Assembly: GCA_003162245.1 (NCBI GenBank)
Contig: PMMM01000252.1
Location: 1 to 59,207 of the forward strand
From: Phycisphaerales bacterium
GTDB lineage: Bacteria > Planctomycetota > Phycisphaerae > UBA1845 > Fen-1342
Reading direction: 5' to 3'
DNA length: 59,207 nt
Notes under the pieces: model-generated
What the model was told of the DNA's origin: nothing
Database searches by the model: none
What the model saw: the letters and a program-made list of their open reading frames with translations, nothing else
Translations under genes and position numbers: made by a program
In this document: positions 1-11,378 of the stretch, piece after piece
Position numbering within the stretch: position 1 is the stretch's first letter
How the letters are laid out: each line of letters begins with the position of its first letter

Positions 1-1
1 G

Positions 2-1099
2 GCGCTGGCGGCACCCGCGGAGCCGGCGCGCGAGGAGGAGGCCCGCAGCGCGGCGTCGCTGAGCTTCGACCTGCCGCTGGATCGGGCGGCGGTGCTGGAA
101 GCCCGGTTGTCGCGCGACGATGCGCTGTCTGTGGACAATTCGGCGTCGGCGATCGTGCCGCCGCCGCGGAAACTGCGCGTGCTGGTGGTGACGGAGAAAA
201 ATTCGCTGCTGGACAGCGTTTTGGCGGGGCTGCCATTGCTGGAGTACCCGTTCATCAAGCCGGCACAGTGGGAGGCGAACGCGGAGAAGAAGTACGAGGT
301 GGAGGGGCAGACCACGTTCGACGTGGTGATCTTCGACAAGTACCAGCCGAAGCGGCTGCCGGCCGGTAATTACATGTTTCTGGGGGTGACGCCGGCGTGG
401 AAGGAGTTTCAGGTCGGGGAGCCGTTGAAGAACCACGCGCTGATCTGGTGGGACGAGACGCACCCGATCCTGCGGCACGTGGCGCTGGAGTACGTGTACG
501 TGGGGCAGAGCGTGACGATGAAGGTGCCCGAGGAGGCAGAGGTGCTGGTGGAGGGGCCGAAGGGGCCGGTGCTGGCGCGGTATGCCAAGGAGGGCCGCGA
601 TTGCCTGGTGCTGGGGTTCCCGGTCGAGGACAGCACGTGGTGGACCAAGCAGAGCTTCGCGATCTTCATGTATAACGCGATCCGGTACATGGGCGGCGGC
701 GGGTCGGAGGCGGAACGGGGGCCGCTGCGGCCGGGGGAGACGCTGCGGATTCCGGCGCCGGCGGGGGCGGAGCGGGTGACGCTGCTGCGGCCGGACGGGA
801 CGCGGGTGGTGCTGCGACCGGATGCGACGGGGGTGGCGTACTACGCCGGGACGGAGCGGGCGGGAGTGTACCGGGTCGAGGAGGGCGTGAGCGGTCGCGA
901 CCGGTTCGCGGTGAACCTGGAGGACGAGTGGGAGAGCGACATCGCCCCGGCGAAGACGGTGAGGACGGCGGACCGGGTGGTGCAGGAGGTGGCGCCGATA
1001 AAGACCGCGACGCCGGAGGTCTGGCGGTGGTTCGTGGGGATCGCGCTGGGGTTGGTGTTGCTGGAATGGTGGATCTACAATCGGCGGGTGATGATTTAG
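2..1099 (+). CDS. C-terminal part of a BatA/vWA-type membrane protein, 5' end outside the window
   Basis: The frame is open to the left edge, so the start and the N-terminal half are missing; 365 codons are visible. The part seen resembles planctomycete proteins annotated as BatA-like or vWA-domain proteins. A segment with DDALSVDNSA is followed by PPPRKLRVLVVT, then a long beta-rich portion, and one C-terminal membrane helix (WFVGIALGLVLLEWWIY) ending in a short basic tail. Family members usually have two N-terminal membrane helices and a vWA fold, and lie beside a MoxR ATPase and a DUF58 protein. Those partners would be upstream of the window; the only MoxR gene here lies alone at 45060-46058. 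The family assignment is by motif memory and the exact role is unknown. Confidence 0.7.
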   Translation, partial: ALAAPAEPAREEEARSAASLSFDLPLDRAAVLEARLSRDDALSVDNSASAIVPPPRKLRVLVVTEKNSLLDSVLAGLPLLEYPFIKPAQWEANAEKKYEVEGQTTFDVVIFDKYQPKRLPAGNYMFLGVTPAWKEFQVGEPLKNHALIWWDETHPILRHVALEYVYVGQSVTMKVPEEAEVLVEGPKGPVLARYAKEGRDCLVLGFPVEDSTWWTKQSFAIFMYNAIRYMGGGGSEAERGPLRPGETLRIPAPAGAERVTLLRPDGTRVVLRPDATGVAYYAGTERAGVYRVEEGVSGRDRFAVNLEDEWESDIAPAKTVRTADRVVQEVAPIKTATPEVWRWFVGIALGLVLLEWWIYNRRVMI

Positions 1100-1138
1100 G
1101 CGTCGCGACGGGCCGCGAGAGCGCTGGAGGGACGACCG

Positions 1139-1438
1139 ATGACGATCGACGAGTGCCGGCCGGGGCAGCGCGTCCGGGTGGTGCAGACGATTGAACGCCG
1201 GGAGGGCGACTGGCACGACACGGTCGTCGGGGTGATCCAGGCGGTCACGTTGGAGAAGACGGGCAGTTGGTATGCCCACAGCAAGGACGACAAGCTCTGG
1301 CTGCGGCGCGTTCGGCTGGTCAAGGACGACGGGGAGGTCAGCGTGTTGATCGTGGACGTGCTGACGGAGATCGAGCTGCTCGATCCGTCGAACGCGGAGC
1401 AAGCGGCGACGGCCGAGGGCGCCGCGGGCCGGCGCTAA
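1139..1438 (+). CDS. Small hypothetical protein, possible SH3-like barrel
   Basis: This 99-residue protein starts at an ATG preceded by GGAGGG at about 1126-1131. I do not recognise the family. It is rich in alternating hydrophobic and charged residues (GQRVRVVQTIERR, VVGVIQAV, LWLRRVRLVKDDG, VSVLIVDVLTEIELL), which suggests a small all-beta barrel, followed by a disordered Ala/Glu-rich tail of about 15 residues. There is no signal peptide or membrane helix, so it is probably cytoplasmic. It sits 39 bases after the BatA-like gene and ahead of a PilZ gene on the same strand, so it may be co-transcribed with either. Confidence 0.6.
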   Translation: MTIDECRPGQRVRVVQTIERREGDWHDTVVGVIQAVTLEKTGSWYAHSKDDKLWLRRVRLVKDDGEVSVLIVDVLTEIELLDPSNAEQAATAEGAAGRR

Positions 1439-1556
1439 TCCTCCCCCCACATCCGACCCGATATGACCAATGAGCTGTCCGCGCTACGCGACCGTGGACC
1501 GGGGACACGGCGGCCGCAGGGCGCTCGAGCCGGCCGGGCCGGGTTGGAGAACGAAC

Positions 1557-1928
1557 ATGCTATCGAGCTTCGCGGCCGCCCAACCGGCTCATCAGTCCGC
1601 CAAGTCCGTCGCCGCGGAGGCCAAGCCGCAAGAGCGGAACGACCCGCGCGTGCCGTACCGGGTGCCCTGCCGCGTACGGCTGGTTGACCCGTCGACCGGG
1701 GAGATTCGCACGGTGGTGGGCGAGACGGTCAACCTCTCGGCGGGCGGGGTCGCGATTCACGTCAGCCTGGCCGTGCCGGTCGGCACCTGGGTGGAGACGC
1801 TGGTGCCGCACGCCAGCGGCGATCCGCTGTTCCTGTGCGGCACGGTCGTGCACTGCCGGCGGACGCTGGCGGCGAACTACGAGCTGGGCATCTCCGTTTC
1901 GCGCGACGCCCCGTCGGCTCTTTCGTAG
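1557..1928 (+). CDS. PilZ domain protein, probable cyclic di-GMP receptor
   Basis: A 123-residue single-domain protein. Both PilZ signature elements are present: an RxxxR motif in DPRVPYR (second Arg of the pair in VPYR) and an N-x-S-x-x-G motif in VNLSAGGVAI, followed by the usual beta strands. PilZ domains bind cyclic di-GMP between these motifs and commonly control motility, surface polysaccharide or secretion. An ATG at 1470 is also in frame, but the start at 1557 has GGAGA at 1546-1550 with a 6-base spacer and removes a low-complexity Arg/Gly extension, so I prefer it. The first 25 residues or so are Ala/Gln-rich and probably disordered. No output domain is attached. Confidence 0.8.
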   Translation: MLSSFAAAQPAHQSAKSVAAEAKPQERNDPRVPYRVPCRVRLVDPSTGEIRTVVGETVNLSAGGVAIHVSLAVPVGTWVETLVPHASGDPLFLCGTVVHCRRTLAANYELGISVSRDAPSALS

Positions 1929-1959
1929 GCTGACGAGGGGTTGGGCGGGCGGCGGCGCG

Positions 1960-1988
1960 TTTTCAAGGGGGCGGTTTCCTGCTAGACT
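1960..1988 (+). promoter_or_regulatory. Candidate sigma-70-type promoter for efp
   Basis: TTTTCA (1960-1965) and TAGACT (1983-1988) each match the consensus hexamers at four of six positions and are separated by 17 bases. They lie about 100 bases upstream of the EF-P start, in the only gap between the PilZ gene and efp. This is a pattern match only. Confidence 0.3.
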
Positions 1989-2085
1989 TAGTGGTTCGAT
2001 GTGGTCCCCGGACGAACCGTGGACAGGAACTGCGGCGGTGCCGCGGGCCCGCCGCGGCGGGTTAACCCCGGCAGGAGCGTACCTT

Positions 2086-2652
2086 ATGGCCGTCAAGGCG
2101 AGCGAACTCAAGAAGGGGCAGGTCATCCAGTATGAGGGTAGCCTGTATTCACTCAGCGACATCACGCGCGTGTCCAAAGGCAACTGGCGCAGCTACTTGC
2201 AGATCAAGCTCAAGTCGCTGAAGGACGGCCGGATCACCGACGCCCGGTTTTCCGTGGACGACAAGGTCGAGACGGCGTACGTGGACACGAAGCCGTATCA
2301 GTATTTGTATCGCGACGGGAACGACTTCGTGTTGATGGAACAGGTGAGCTTCGACCAGATCAACGTGCCGGCGGAGGTCATGGGCGACGCGAAGCTGTAC
2401 CTGCGGGGCGACGAGATCGTCACGGTGTCGTTCATCGAAGGGAACATCGTGGCCGTGGAGCTGCCGAACGTGGTCGAGTTGACCGTGACCGACACGATGC
2501 CGGTAGCTCGAGGGGCGACGGCGACGAATCAGACGAAGGAAGCGCTGCTGGAGACGGGGCTGCGGGTGCGGGTGCCGCCGTTCATCGGGAACGGCGAGGT
2601 GTTGCGGATCGACACGCGGACGGGCGAGTACCTGGAACGGGCGAAAGCGTGA
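2086..2652 (+). CDS. efp: Translation elongation factor P with a non-standard tip loop
   Basis: EF-P binds between the ribosomal P and E sites and relieves stalling at proline runs. The 188-residue length and three-domain layout are normal: an N-terminal KOW-like domain (AVKASELKKGQVIQYEG), a middle OB domain and a C-terminal OB domain with the conserved block NVVELTVTDTMP and the end GEVLRIDTRTGEYLERA. The start is set by AGGAG at 2073-2077, 8 bases before ATG. The domain I tip loop, normally PGKG or PGRG with a modified Lys or Arg, here reads VSKGNWRSYLQIKL. Aligned back from the conserved KL/G positions, Asn falls where the modified residue usually is, and the Pro-Gly is absent. No modification enzyme gene (EpmA/B, EarP, YmfI) is seen nearby. 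secA follows on the same strand. Confidence 0.95.
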   Translation: MAVKASELKKGQVIQYEGSLYSLSDITRVSKGNWRSYLQIKLKSLKDGRITDARFSVDDKVETAYVDTKPYQYLYRDGNDFVLMEQVSFDQINVPAEVMGDAKLYLRGDEIVTVSFIEGNIVAVELPNVVELTVTDTMPVARGATATNQTKEALLETGLRVRVPPFIGNGEVLRIDTRTGEYLERAKA

Positions 2653-2669
2653 CAAGGTAGCACGGTCAT

Positions 2670-2733
2670 AAGGTAACAAAGGGAGCATCGCCGGCTGACC
2701 CGCGGGATCGAGAGGGGCGTGCTTTGTTACCCT
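2670..2733. repeat. AT-rich inverted repeat between efp and secA
   Basis: AAGGTAACAAAG (2670-2681) is mirrored by CTTTGTTACCCT (2722-2733), with 11 of 12 positions pairing and a 40-base loop. Related GTTAC/GTAAC words flank it (CAAGGTAGCAC before, GTTACGTTGTTAACTTG after). Its base composition is unlike the GC-rich neighbours. It could be a dispersed repeat or an RNA hairpin in the secA leader; there is no U-tract typical of an intrinsic terminator. Confidence 0.55.
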
Positions 2734-2779
2734 GTTACGTTGTTAACTTGTTGCTCGGCGAGCGAACGAGGCGCGGCGG

Positions 2780-6856
<4,077 letters not shown>

Positions 6857-6883
6857 GAATCTCCAGCGTGGTGCGGTGCGCGC

Positions 6884-8146
6884 TTACGGCGCATCCGGCG
6901 ATGGGGGGGCCGGGCGGGTTGTCTCGTGCGTATCGAGGGCCGCGTCCACCGCGCGCAGGGCACGTTTGACCATCGGGCGGGTCTCATCGGTCAGGCGCTG
7001 CGCGACAAACGCCCGCAGGGGCGCGGACGCACGGTCCCGCAGCGACCCCACCGCCTCGGCCCAGAGTTGCCACAGGCGGATGCTGGTGAGCTTGTTCGCC
7101 TCGGCCAGCTTCAGCAGGCGTGCGTCGAGCTGCGCTACGACCTCCGGCTCGGCCCGGCCGGCGCGCAGGACACGCTTGCACGCAACGAGCAGCCTGCGCA
7201 GCGCTTCGTCCTGCGCGCGGGCGTCGGTCAAGTCGGTCAGCGCGAGCACCCAGGCTTGGTCGACGTCCGACGGGTGCCACGCAGACCGGCGCAGCAACTC
7301 GTCGAGGGCCGGGGGCAGAGCCGGCGCCCCGGCCGGCGGCGGGCTCGCATCCTCGCCGCCATCCAACTCCAGGCATACGCCCCGTGCTTCGAGGGTCCTC
7401 CGGACCTGGCCCGCCCACTTGACGTAGATTGAAGGACGCTGGAGTTCCTCAATCCAGCTCGTGGCGTCCGCGTAGAGTTGTGCGGCGAGGTCCGCGGCCA
7501 GCGGGTCGCCTTTTGGGGCACACAGCACGAGCAGCTTGGCGCCCGAAAGCTCGTCGAAGGGACTGCCCGCGAGGCCACCCAGGGACGCGTACTCCGCGAG
7601 GCCGTCGCGGAGAATCAGGCGTGCATCTTCCGGCGTTGGGGCCGCGGCGCCGAGCGAGAGTTCGAGGCGGCCCAGAACAGCGGTCTGCAAGGCCGAGTTC
7701 AGGGCCGGCACGCCCAGGTCGACGTATAGCTCGTCGATCACCATCCGCGCCCCGTCTTTATTCACGGGCAGGGGCTCGCCGGTCAACGGGTCGGCCAGAA
7801 TCAGGTCCAACACGCGGGTCCGCTGGAGCAAGGTGTCGCGGAACTGCCAGTAGGCCGGGGCCTTTTCGACGCCGAACGCGCTCAATTCGGCCTCGCGTCG
7901 CGTGAGGTCGCGTCCCAGGGCAACCGTATCGGCGCCGGTCTGGCGCTGTCGCTCGATTTCGGCCGCGAGGCGCGCGATGGCACCGGTCAGTTCGCTGCGT
8001 TTGGCGAGCCAGGCGTCCCACTCGGAGGCTGTGAGGACGCTCGGCGGCTCCAGCGGCGGTACGGCGCGCGGCGGGGGCGCCGCGGCCGCGAAGGGCGCGA
8101 CTAGCAGACAGACGCACCCAACAGTCAGTATAATCCAGGGGCTCAT
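6884..8146 (-). CDS. Secreted hypothetical protein, 420 residues
   Basis: I do not recognise this family. The N-terminus is a clear signal peptide (hydrophobic LTVGCVCLLVAPFAAAA, cleavage probably after an Ala in AAAAPPP), followed by a Pro-rich stretch, a helical segment rich in Arg/Glu/Gln (about residues 45-90), and a mostly helical body. A Pro/Ala linker at roughly residue 270-285 separates two halves, and the C-terminus is Pro/Thr-rich. The start is supported by GAGGAGG a few bases upstream on the minus strand. The gene converges on secA with a 27-base gap and no visible terminator. It is the last of three minus-strand genes for exported or membrane proteins (with 8259-8546 and 8844-9062). 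Confidence 0.75.
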   Translation of the reverse strand: MSPWIILTVGCVCLLVAPFAAAAPPPRAVPPLEPPSVLTASEWDAWLAKRSELTGAIARLAAEIERQRQTGADTVALGRDLTRREAELSAFGVEKAPAYWQFRDTLLQRTRVLDLILADPLTGEPLPVNKDGARMVIDELYVDLGVPALNSALQTAVLGRLELSLGAAAPTPEDARLILRDGLAEYASLGGLAGSPFDELSGAKLLVLCAPKGDPLAADLAAQLYADATSWIEELQRPSIYVKWAGQVRRTLEARGVCLELDGGEDASPPPAGAPALPPALDELLRRSAWHPSDVDQAWVLALTDLTDARAQDEALRRLLVACKRVLRAGRAEPEVVAQLDARLLKLAEANKLTSIRLWQLWAEAVGSLRDRASAPLRAFVAQRLTDETRPMVKRALRAVDAALDTHETTRPAPPSPDAP

Positions 8147-8258
8147 CGAGATGCCTCCTCACAGAGGATCCGGCCGGAGCAGACGACGGCCCCGGCATGC
8201 GGCTTTACGGGCGGCGCGGATGTGCGCGCCCCGTACGGCGCGGCGACTACCGCGATGG

Positions 8259-8546
8259 CTACCGCACAGCGTCCGGAAGCATCGAGTCTCCGCAACCAGT
8301 CCTGCAGTACTCATAGCTCTCCGGCCCCCAACCCAGTTCCTTTCCGCGCATACAGCAGGCGCCACACCAACTCGAGTCGGGGCAGTACGCACCGCAGTCG
8401 TCGGCGTTCGTGGGCGCGAGGCACTTGCGGTTGATCGCAGGCGGGGGCTTCTTGTCCCCGTTGTCACAGCTTGCACTTGGATCGCTCACCACCGGTGCCA
8501 GCGCGAGCACGATCACTCCGGTCTTCAGCCACACGTTCGTTAGCAT
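8259..8546 (-). CDS. Small secreted cysteine-rich protein
   Basis: The product is 95 residues: a signal peptide (VWLKTGVIVLALAPVVSDPSA) then a mature part of about 69 residues with nine cysteines (positions 27, 42, 51, 55, 61, 64, 65, 81, 85), arranged as C-x14-C-x8-C-x3-C-x5-C-x2-CC-x15-C-x3-C. The start ATG at 8546 is preferred over an upstream in-frame start at 8810 because it begins a signal peptide and has GAGAGG about 8 bases upstream. A periplasmic or extracellular disulfide-rich protein is likely. It resembles no family I can name; toxin, inhibitor and metal-binding roles are all open. An odd cysteine count leaves one free thiol or an intermolecular bond. Confidence 0.65.
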   Translation of the reverse strand: MLTNVWLKTGVIVLALAPVVSDPSASCDNGDKKPPPAINRKCLAPTNADDCGAYCPDSSWCGACCMRGKELGWGPESYEYCRTGCGDSMLPDAVR

Positions 8547-8843
8547 GACCCAACCTCTCTTTCTCCGCCACCGGCGGCAGAACTGAAGCCGTGGTCTAAA
8601 CGGTGGCCCCGGGCCCCGACACCGCGCCGGCCCCGGCGGCCCCCACAAGAAGCACGTACGCAAAAGCCTGGCGACAGGCGGAAGAGAAAAACGCGATGAA
8701 GGCGAGAATCCCCGGCCGATGGCCGCGGCGGTCCGGCGCAGGCGCAAGCCCACGCGGATCGCGGCGCCTCGTCCCACCGCGTGTCCGCGGGCAGGTACAG
8801 GCCATGTCATGGACGGGGGCGGCGAGGACGAGAGGGGACGGCG
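8547..8843. other. 297-base gap without a recognised gene
   Basis: Between the cysteine-rich protein gene and the small membrane protein gene, both on the minus strand. Open frames cross it on both strands, but they are Arg/Pro/Gly-rich, lack a convincing ribosome binding site and look like high-GC noise. I see no strong hairpin with a U-tract. It probably holds the promoter of the cysteine-rich gene. Confidence 0.5.
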
Positions 8844-9062
8844 CTACGCGCCCTTGACCTCCGGCGGCTCTGCGTCCGGCGAGTCGGCGGCCCGGTGTTG
8901 CTGTCCCGCCTTTCTGGCGCGCTCGGCGCGCGCTTGGGTCAGCAGGTCGCGGTAGGTATCCAGCATCCCCTCGCTGACGTGCTTGGTCCGGCTGACCATG
9001 TTCCAGACGAGGAGCGCCCCCCCCGCCGCAGTCGCCGCCATCATGAGCGCCCACATCGACAT
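8844..9062 (-). CDS. Small single-pass membrane protein
   Basis: A 72-residue product with one N-terminal membrane helix (WALMMAATAAGGALLVWNMV), then a basic helical segment (DTYRDLLTQARAERARKAGQQ) and an acidic tail. Family and role are unknown. Two starts are possible, ATG at 9062 or two codons later, and neither has a strong Shine-Dalgarno sequence. Support comes from the clean amphipathic and membrane pattern and from its placement divergent to apt. It could be a membrane anchor or accessory subunit of a larger complex. Confidence 0.5.
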   Translation of the reverse strand: MSMWALMMAATAAGGALLVWNMVSRTKHVSEGMLDTYRDLLTQARAERARKAGQQHRAADSPDAEPPEVKGA

Positions 9063-9311
9063 CTCGTCTGGTACCGTCTGGCCAGCGGGGCGCGCGTCTC
9101 CGGCGTGCCGGCGTCGGGCGCGTACGCGCGGGGGCCGTTTTTGTTATCGGCAACTTCCTCGCCAGCGGTTCAAATTCCGGGCATGGACGTTGCGACGCCG
9201 CGGACGCTGCACTAGTATTCGGCCCTTGGACGGGCACGTGCGCTTTGGCGGCGTGCGCTCGCGGACCGGCGATGGGCCGGGCCGGATCGGCGTGAAGCCC
9301 CCACCCGCTGC

Positions 9312-9332
9312 GGCCGGGACCTGGTCCCGGCC
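9312..9332 (+). promoter_or_regulatory. Perfect 9-bp hairpin in the apt leader
   Basis: GGCCGGGAC and GTCCCGGCC pair perfectly around a 3-base loop, ending 29 bases before the apt start codon. There is no U-tract, so it is more likely a leader structure than a terminator. It could affect translation initiation. Confidence 0.4.
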
Positions 9333-9361
9333 GGGAACGTGTTGCGAGGCGCGGCAGCAGC

Positions 9362-9913
9362 ATGAAACCATCCGAAACCTGGTTGCGGGTCTCCAAGGCA
9401 GCCGACCTGCGGCGGCTCATCCGCGATGTGCCGGACTTCCCGAAGCCGGGGGTCCTGTTTCGAGACATCACGCCGCTGCTGGCCGACCCCGCGGGCCTGG
9501 CACTGGCGGTTGAGCTGATGGCCCAGCCCTTCCGCAGCAACCAAGTGGACGTAGTCGTTGGGGCGGAGTCGCGGGGCTTCATCTTCGGGACCGCGGTGGC
9601 CAAGGCGCTATCGACGGGGTTCGTGCCGATCCGCAAACCCGGCAGGCTGCCCGCGGCGACGCGGCATCGCCAGTACGCGTTGGAGTATGGGACGGACGCG
9701 CTCGAGATTCACGAGGATGCGGTTCGGCCGGGGCAGCGGGTGCTGATCGTCGACGACCTGCTGGCGACCGGGGGGACGCTGGCGGCGTGCTGCAGCCTGG
9801 TGCAGGACCTGGGCGCAAAGATCGAGGCGGTCGCCGTCCTGATCGAGCTGGTGGAGTTGGGCGGGCGGGCTCGGCTTGGAGACTATCCGGTATTCAGCGT
9901 GATTTCCTATTGA
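9362..9913 (+). CDS. apt: Adenine phosphoribosyltransferase
   Basis: The enzyme salvages adenine to AMP using PRPP in the cytoplasm. The 183-residue length matches the family. Diagnostic elements are DVPDFPKPGVLFRDITPLL near residue 25, GAESRGFIFG, RKPGRLP, the LEYGTD loop, and the PRPP-binding motif VLIVDDLLATGGT. No Shine-Dalgarno sequence sits at ideal distance (GAGG is about 12 bases upstream), but no better in-frame start exists. The gene is alone, divergent from a small membrane protein and followed by a 269-base leader region of the next lipoprotein gene. Confidence 0.96.
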   Translation: MKPSETWLRVSKAADLRRLIRDVPDFPKPGVLFRDITPLLADPAGLALAVELMAQPFRSNQVDVVVGAESRGFIFGTAVAKALSTGFVPIRKPGRLPAATRHRQYALEYGTDALEIHEDAVRPGQRVLIVDDLLATGGTLAACCSLVQDLGAKIEAVAVLIELVELGGRARLGDYPVFSVISY

Positions 9914-10126
9914 GGATGGCCCGCAGCCCGTCTGTATCGTGCGTTTCGACAAGGAGTTGCCGACACGGCCCGAATGAGCGGCGCGACGTGAGAGTGAGAC
10001 ACCCTGGGATTTGGCGCAGCGGCGACAATTTGGAATGAAAGCGGCACGCCCGTGCTGATTTCCAGCCGGCGACTTGCTGGATACCCGGTTTCGGGGTACA
10101 TCGCCGGTCGCGGCCGGGCGCCGGTC

Positions 10127-10159
10127 CCCGAGGCGGGACGAGCCCCCCGCCCGCTCGGG
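10127..10159 (+). promoter_or_regulatory. GC-rich hairpin in the leader of the first lipoprotein gene
   Basis: CCCGAG+GCGGG pairs with CCCGC+CTCGGG (11 base pairs, a 3-base bulge and an 8-base loop), ending 23 bases before the start codon at 10183. It may be a leader structure. The rest of the 9914-10182 gap shows no recognisable riboswitch. Confidence 0.35.
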
Positions 10160-10182
10160 AGCGACGTGCCCGGAGGCAAGCG

Positions 10183-10743
10183 ATGACGTGCAGCCGTGCT
10201 GGAGTCTGGCGGTGTCTGGTCGGTAGCGTGGCGCTGCTGCCGCTGATGGGCTGTGCGCTGGCCAGCGACCTGCTGAACCTCGATTTCATCAAGCAGCTCG
10301 GGATCGACCCGGCAACGATCAGCCCGTCCCAAGGCACCGTGGTGGTTGCCTTTGTCAACAAAACGACGGCATCGTCCGTGTCCTTCAACGCCTATTCGGT
10401 CGCGAACGTCGCCGACCTGCGGCAGGGGGCGCGGAACTTCAGCGCGACGGTCACGGGCGCGGGGGTCGAGAACCAAATCGTCGATTGTCCGGTTGAGGCG
10501 CTCGGCCCGGGATCTCTGACGGCGAGCTTTGGGGTGAGCTCGCTGGCAGCGACCGTCACCACCACGACGGGCGTTTCGCAGGTGCAGTACACCGGGCTGC
10601 CGCTGCGCCTGGGGGAGTCGTTCCACTGCGGCGACCTGGTGGAGATTGCCTTGTCCACCGCGGCGGAAACGGCTACGACCCAGCCAAGCGTTGGGGCACA
10701 GGGCTATGTGTTGACGATTCGGCGCGTTCCCCCCAGCCAGTAG
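10183..10743 (+). CDS. Lipoprotein, tandem paralogue 1
   Basis: A 186-residue predicted lipoprotein: basic N-terminus, hydrophobic core LVGSVALLPLMGC with the lipobox LMGC. The mature part is Ser/Thr/Val-rich and probably beta-sandwich. It aligns with the next gene: FVNKTTASSVSFNAYS against VENRTEHLASVAISYR, a shared Cys-Pro-Val block in the middle, a Cys-Gly-Asp near the end (FHCGD / YECGD) and an ending LTIRRVPPSQ / VLIRRSGVQSQ. Two conserved cysteines may form a disulfide. I know no function. It is 20 bases upstream of its paralogue and starts a run of five exported-protein genes. Confidence 0.75.
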   Translation: MTCSRAGVWRCLVGSVALLPLMGCALASDLLNLDFIKQLGIDPATISPSQGTVVVAFVNKTTASSVSFNAYSVANVADLRQGARNFSATVTGAGVENQIVDCPVEALGPGSLTASFGVSSLAATVTTTTGVSQVQYTGLPLRLGESFHCGDLVEIALSTAAETATTQPSVGAQGYVLTIRRVPPSQ

Positions 10744-10763
10744 CCGCGGAAAGGAGTGCTGGA

Positions 10764-11333
10764 GTGCTGTGGATGTCGATACGGGGCCGGCTGACGCTCG
10801 GGGTCGTGTGCGGCGTGGTGATGGCCGCGTGTATCTCTTGTACGGAGTTTGTCAATTCCGAACTGCTGACGGCGCTGGCCGGGCAGGCCGTACGGACGCT
10901 GCCAAGCGAAGCGCCCGGGCTGCTGGTATCGGTGGAGAACCGCACGGAGCACCTGGCGTCGGTCGCGATCTCGTACCGCGGCAGCGGACAGGACGTGAAG
11001 AGCTACACGCTGACGCTCGAGGCGCAGCAGCACAGCGCGCAGCTCCTGGTGTGCCCGGTGACTGAAATCACGTTGGGAAACGTGACGAACCTGGCCCAGT
11101 CGGGGGCGTGGGTTGTGCTGCAGGACGTCCAGACCGTCCCTCTGTTGGACCAGGCCGGGGCCCCCGTGGGCGTACCGTTTATCGATGTGGAGCCGTTCGG
11201 CGTGTTACTGCGGGAGAGTGTGAACTACGAGTGCGGGGATGAGCTGCAGTTTCTCGTCGAGCCATCCGGGGCCACGCGTTCCGGGTTCGGCACGGAGGTC
11301 CTGATCCGGCGCTCGGGCGTACAAAGCCAGTAG
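10764..11333 (+). CDS. Lipoprotein, tandem paralogue 2
   Basis: A 189-residue predicted lipoprotein with hydrophobic core LGVVCGVVMAAC; the lipobox Cys is either that one or the one in CISC a few residues on. It is a paralogue of the preceding gene, sharing the N-R/K-T loop, central CPV, the CGD near the C-terminus and the LIRR...SQ end. GTG at 10764 (AAGGAG at 10751, spacer 7) and ATG at 10773 (GGAG at 10761, spacer 8) are equally good starts. The paralogues have diverged strongly in sequence, suggesting an old duplication. Function is unknown. Confidence 0.75.
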   Translation: MLWMSIRGRLTLGVVCGVVMAACISCTEFVNSELLTALAGQAVRTLPSEAPGLLVSVENRTEHLASVAISYRGSGQDVKSYTLTLEAQQHSAQLLVCPVTEITLGNVTNLAQSGAWVVLQDVQTVPLLDQAGAPVGVPFIDVEPFGVLLRESVNYECGDELQFLVEPSGATRSGFGTEVLIRRSGVQSQ

Positions 11334-11343
11334 CGGCGGCAGC

Positions 11344-11363
11344 GCCTGCGCGGCAGCGCAGGC
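11344..11363 (+). promoter_or_regulatory. Perfect 8-bp hairpin upstream of the FG-GAP gene
   Basis: GCCTGCGC and GCGCAGGC pair around a GGCA loop in the 45-base gap between two plus-strand lipoprotein genes. There is no T-tract, so it is probably an intercistronic RNA structure and not a terminator. Confidence 0.4.
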
Positions 11364-11378
11364 TCGTGGGAGTCAGTC

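Noticed and set aside
8603-8857. Plus-strand frame of 84 codons upstream of the cysteine-rich gene
   Set aside because: Ala/Pro/Arg-rich, without a Shine-Dalgarno sequence or recognisable pattern.
9165-9185. tRNA T-arm-like words (GGTTCAAATTCC)
   Set aside because: The flanking bases do not form a 5-bp T stem, and no acceptor, D or anticodon arm can be drawn around it.
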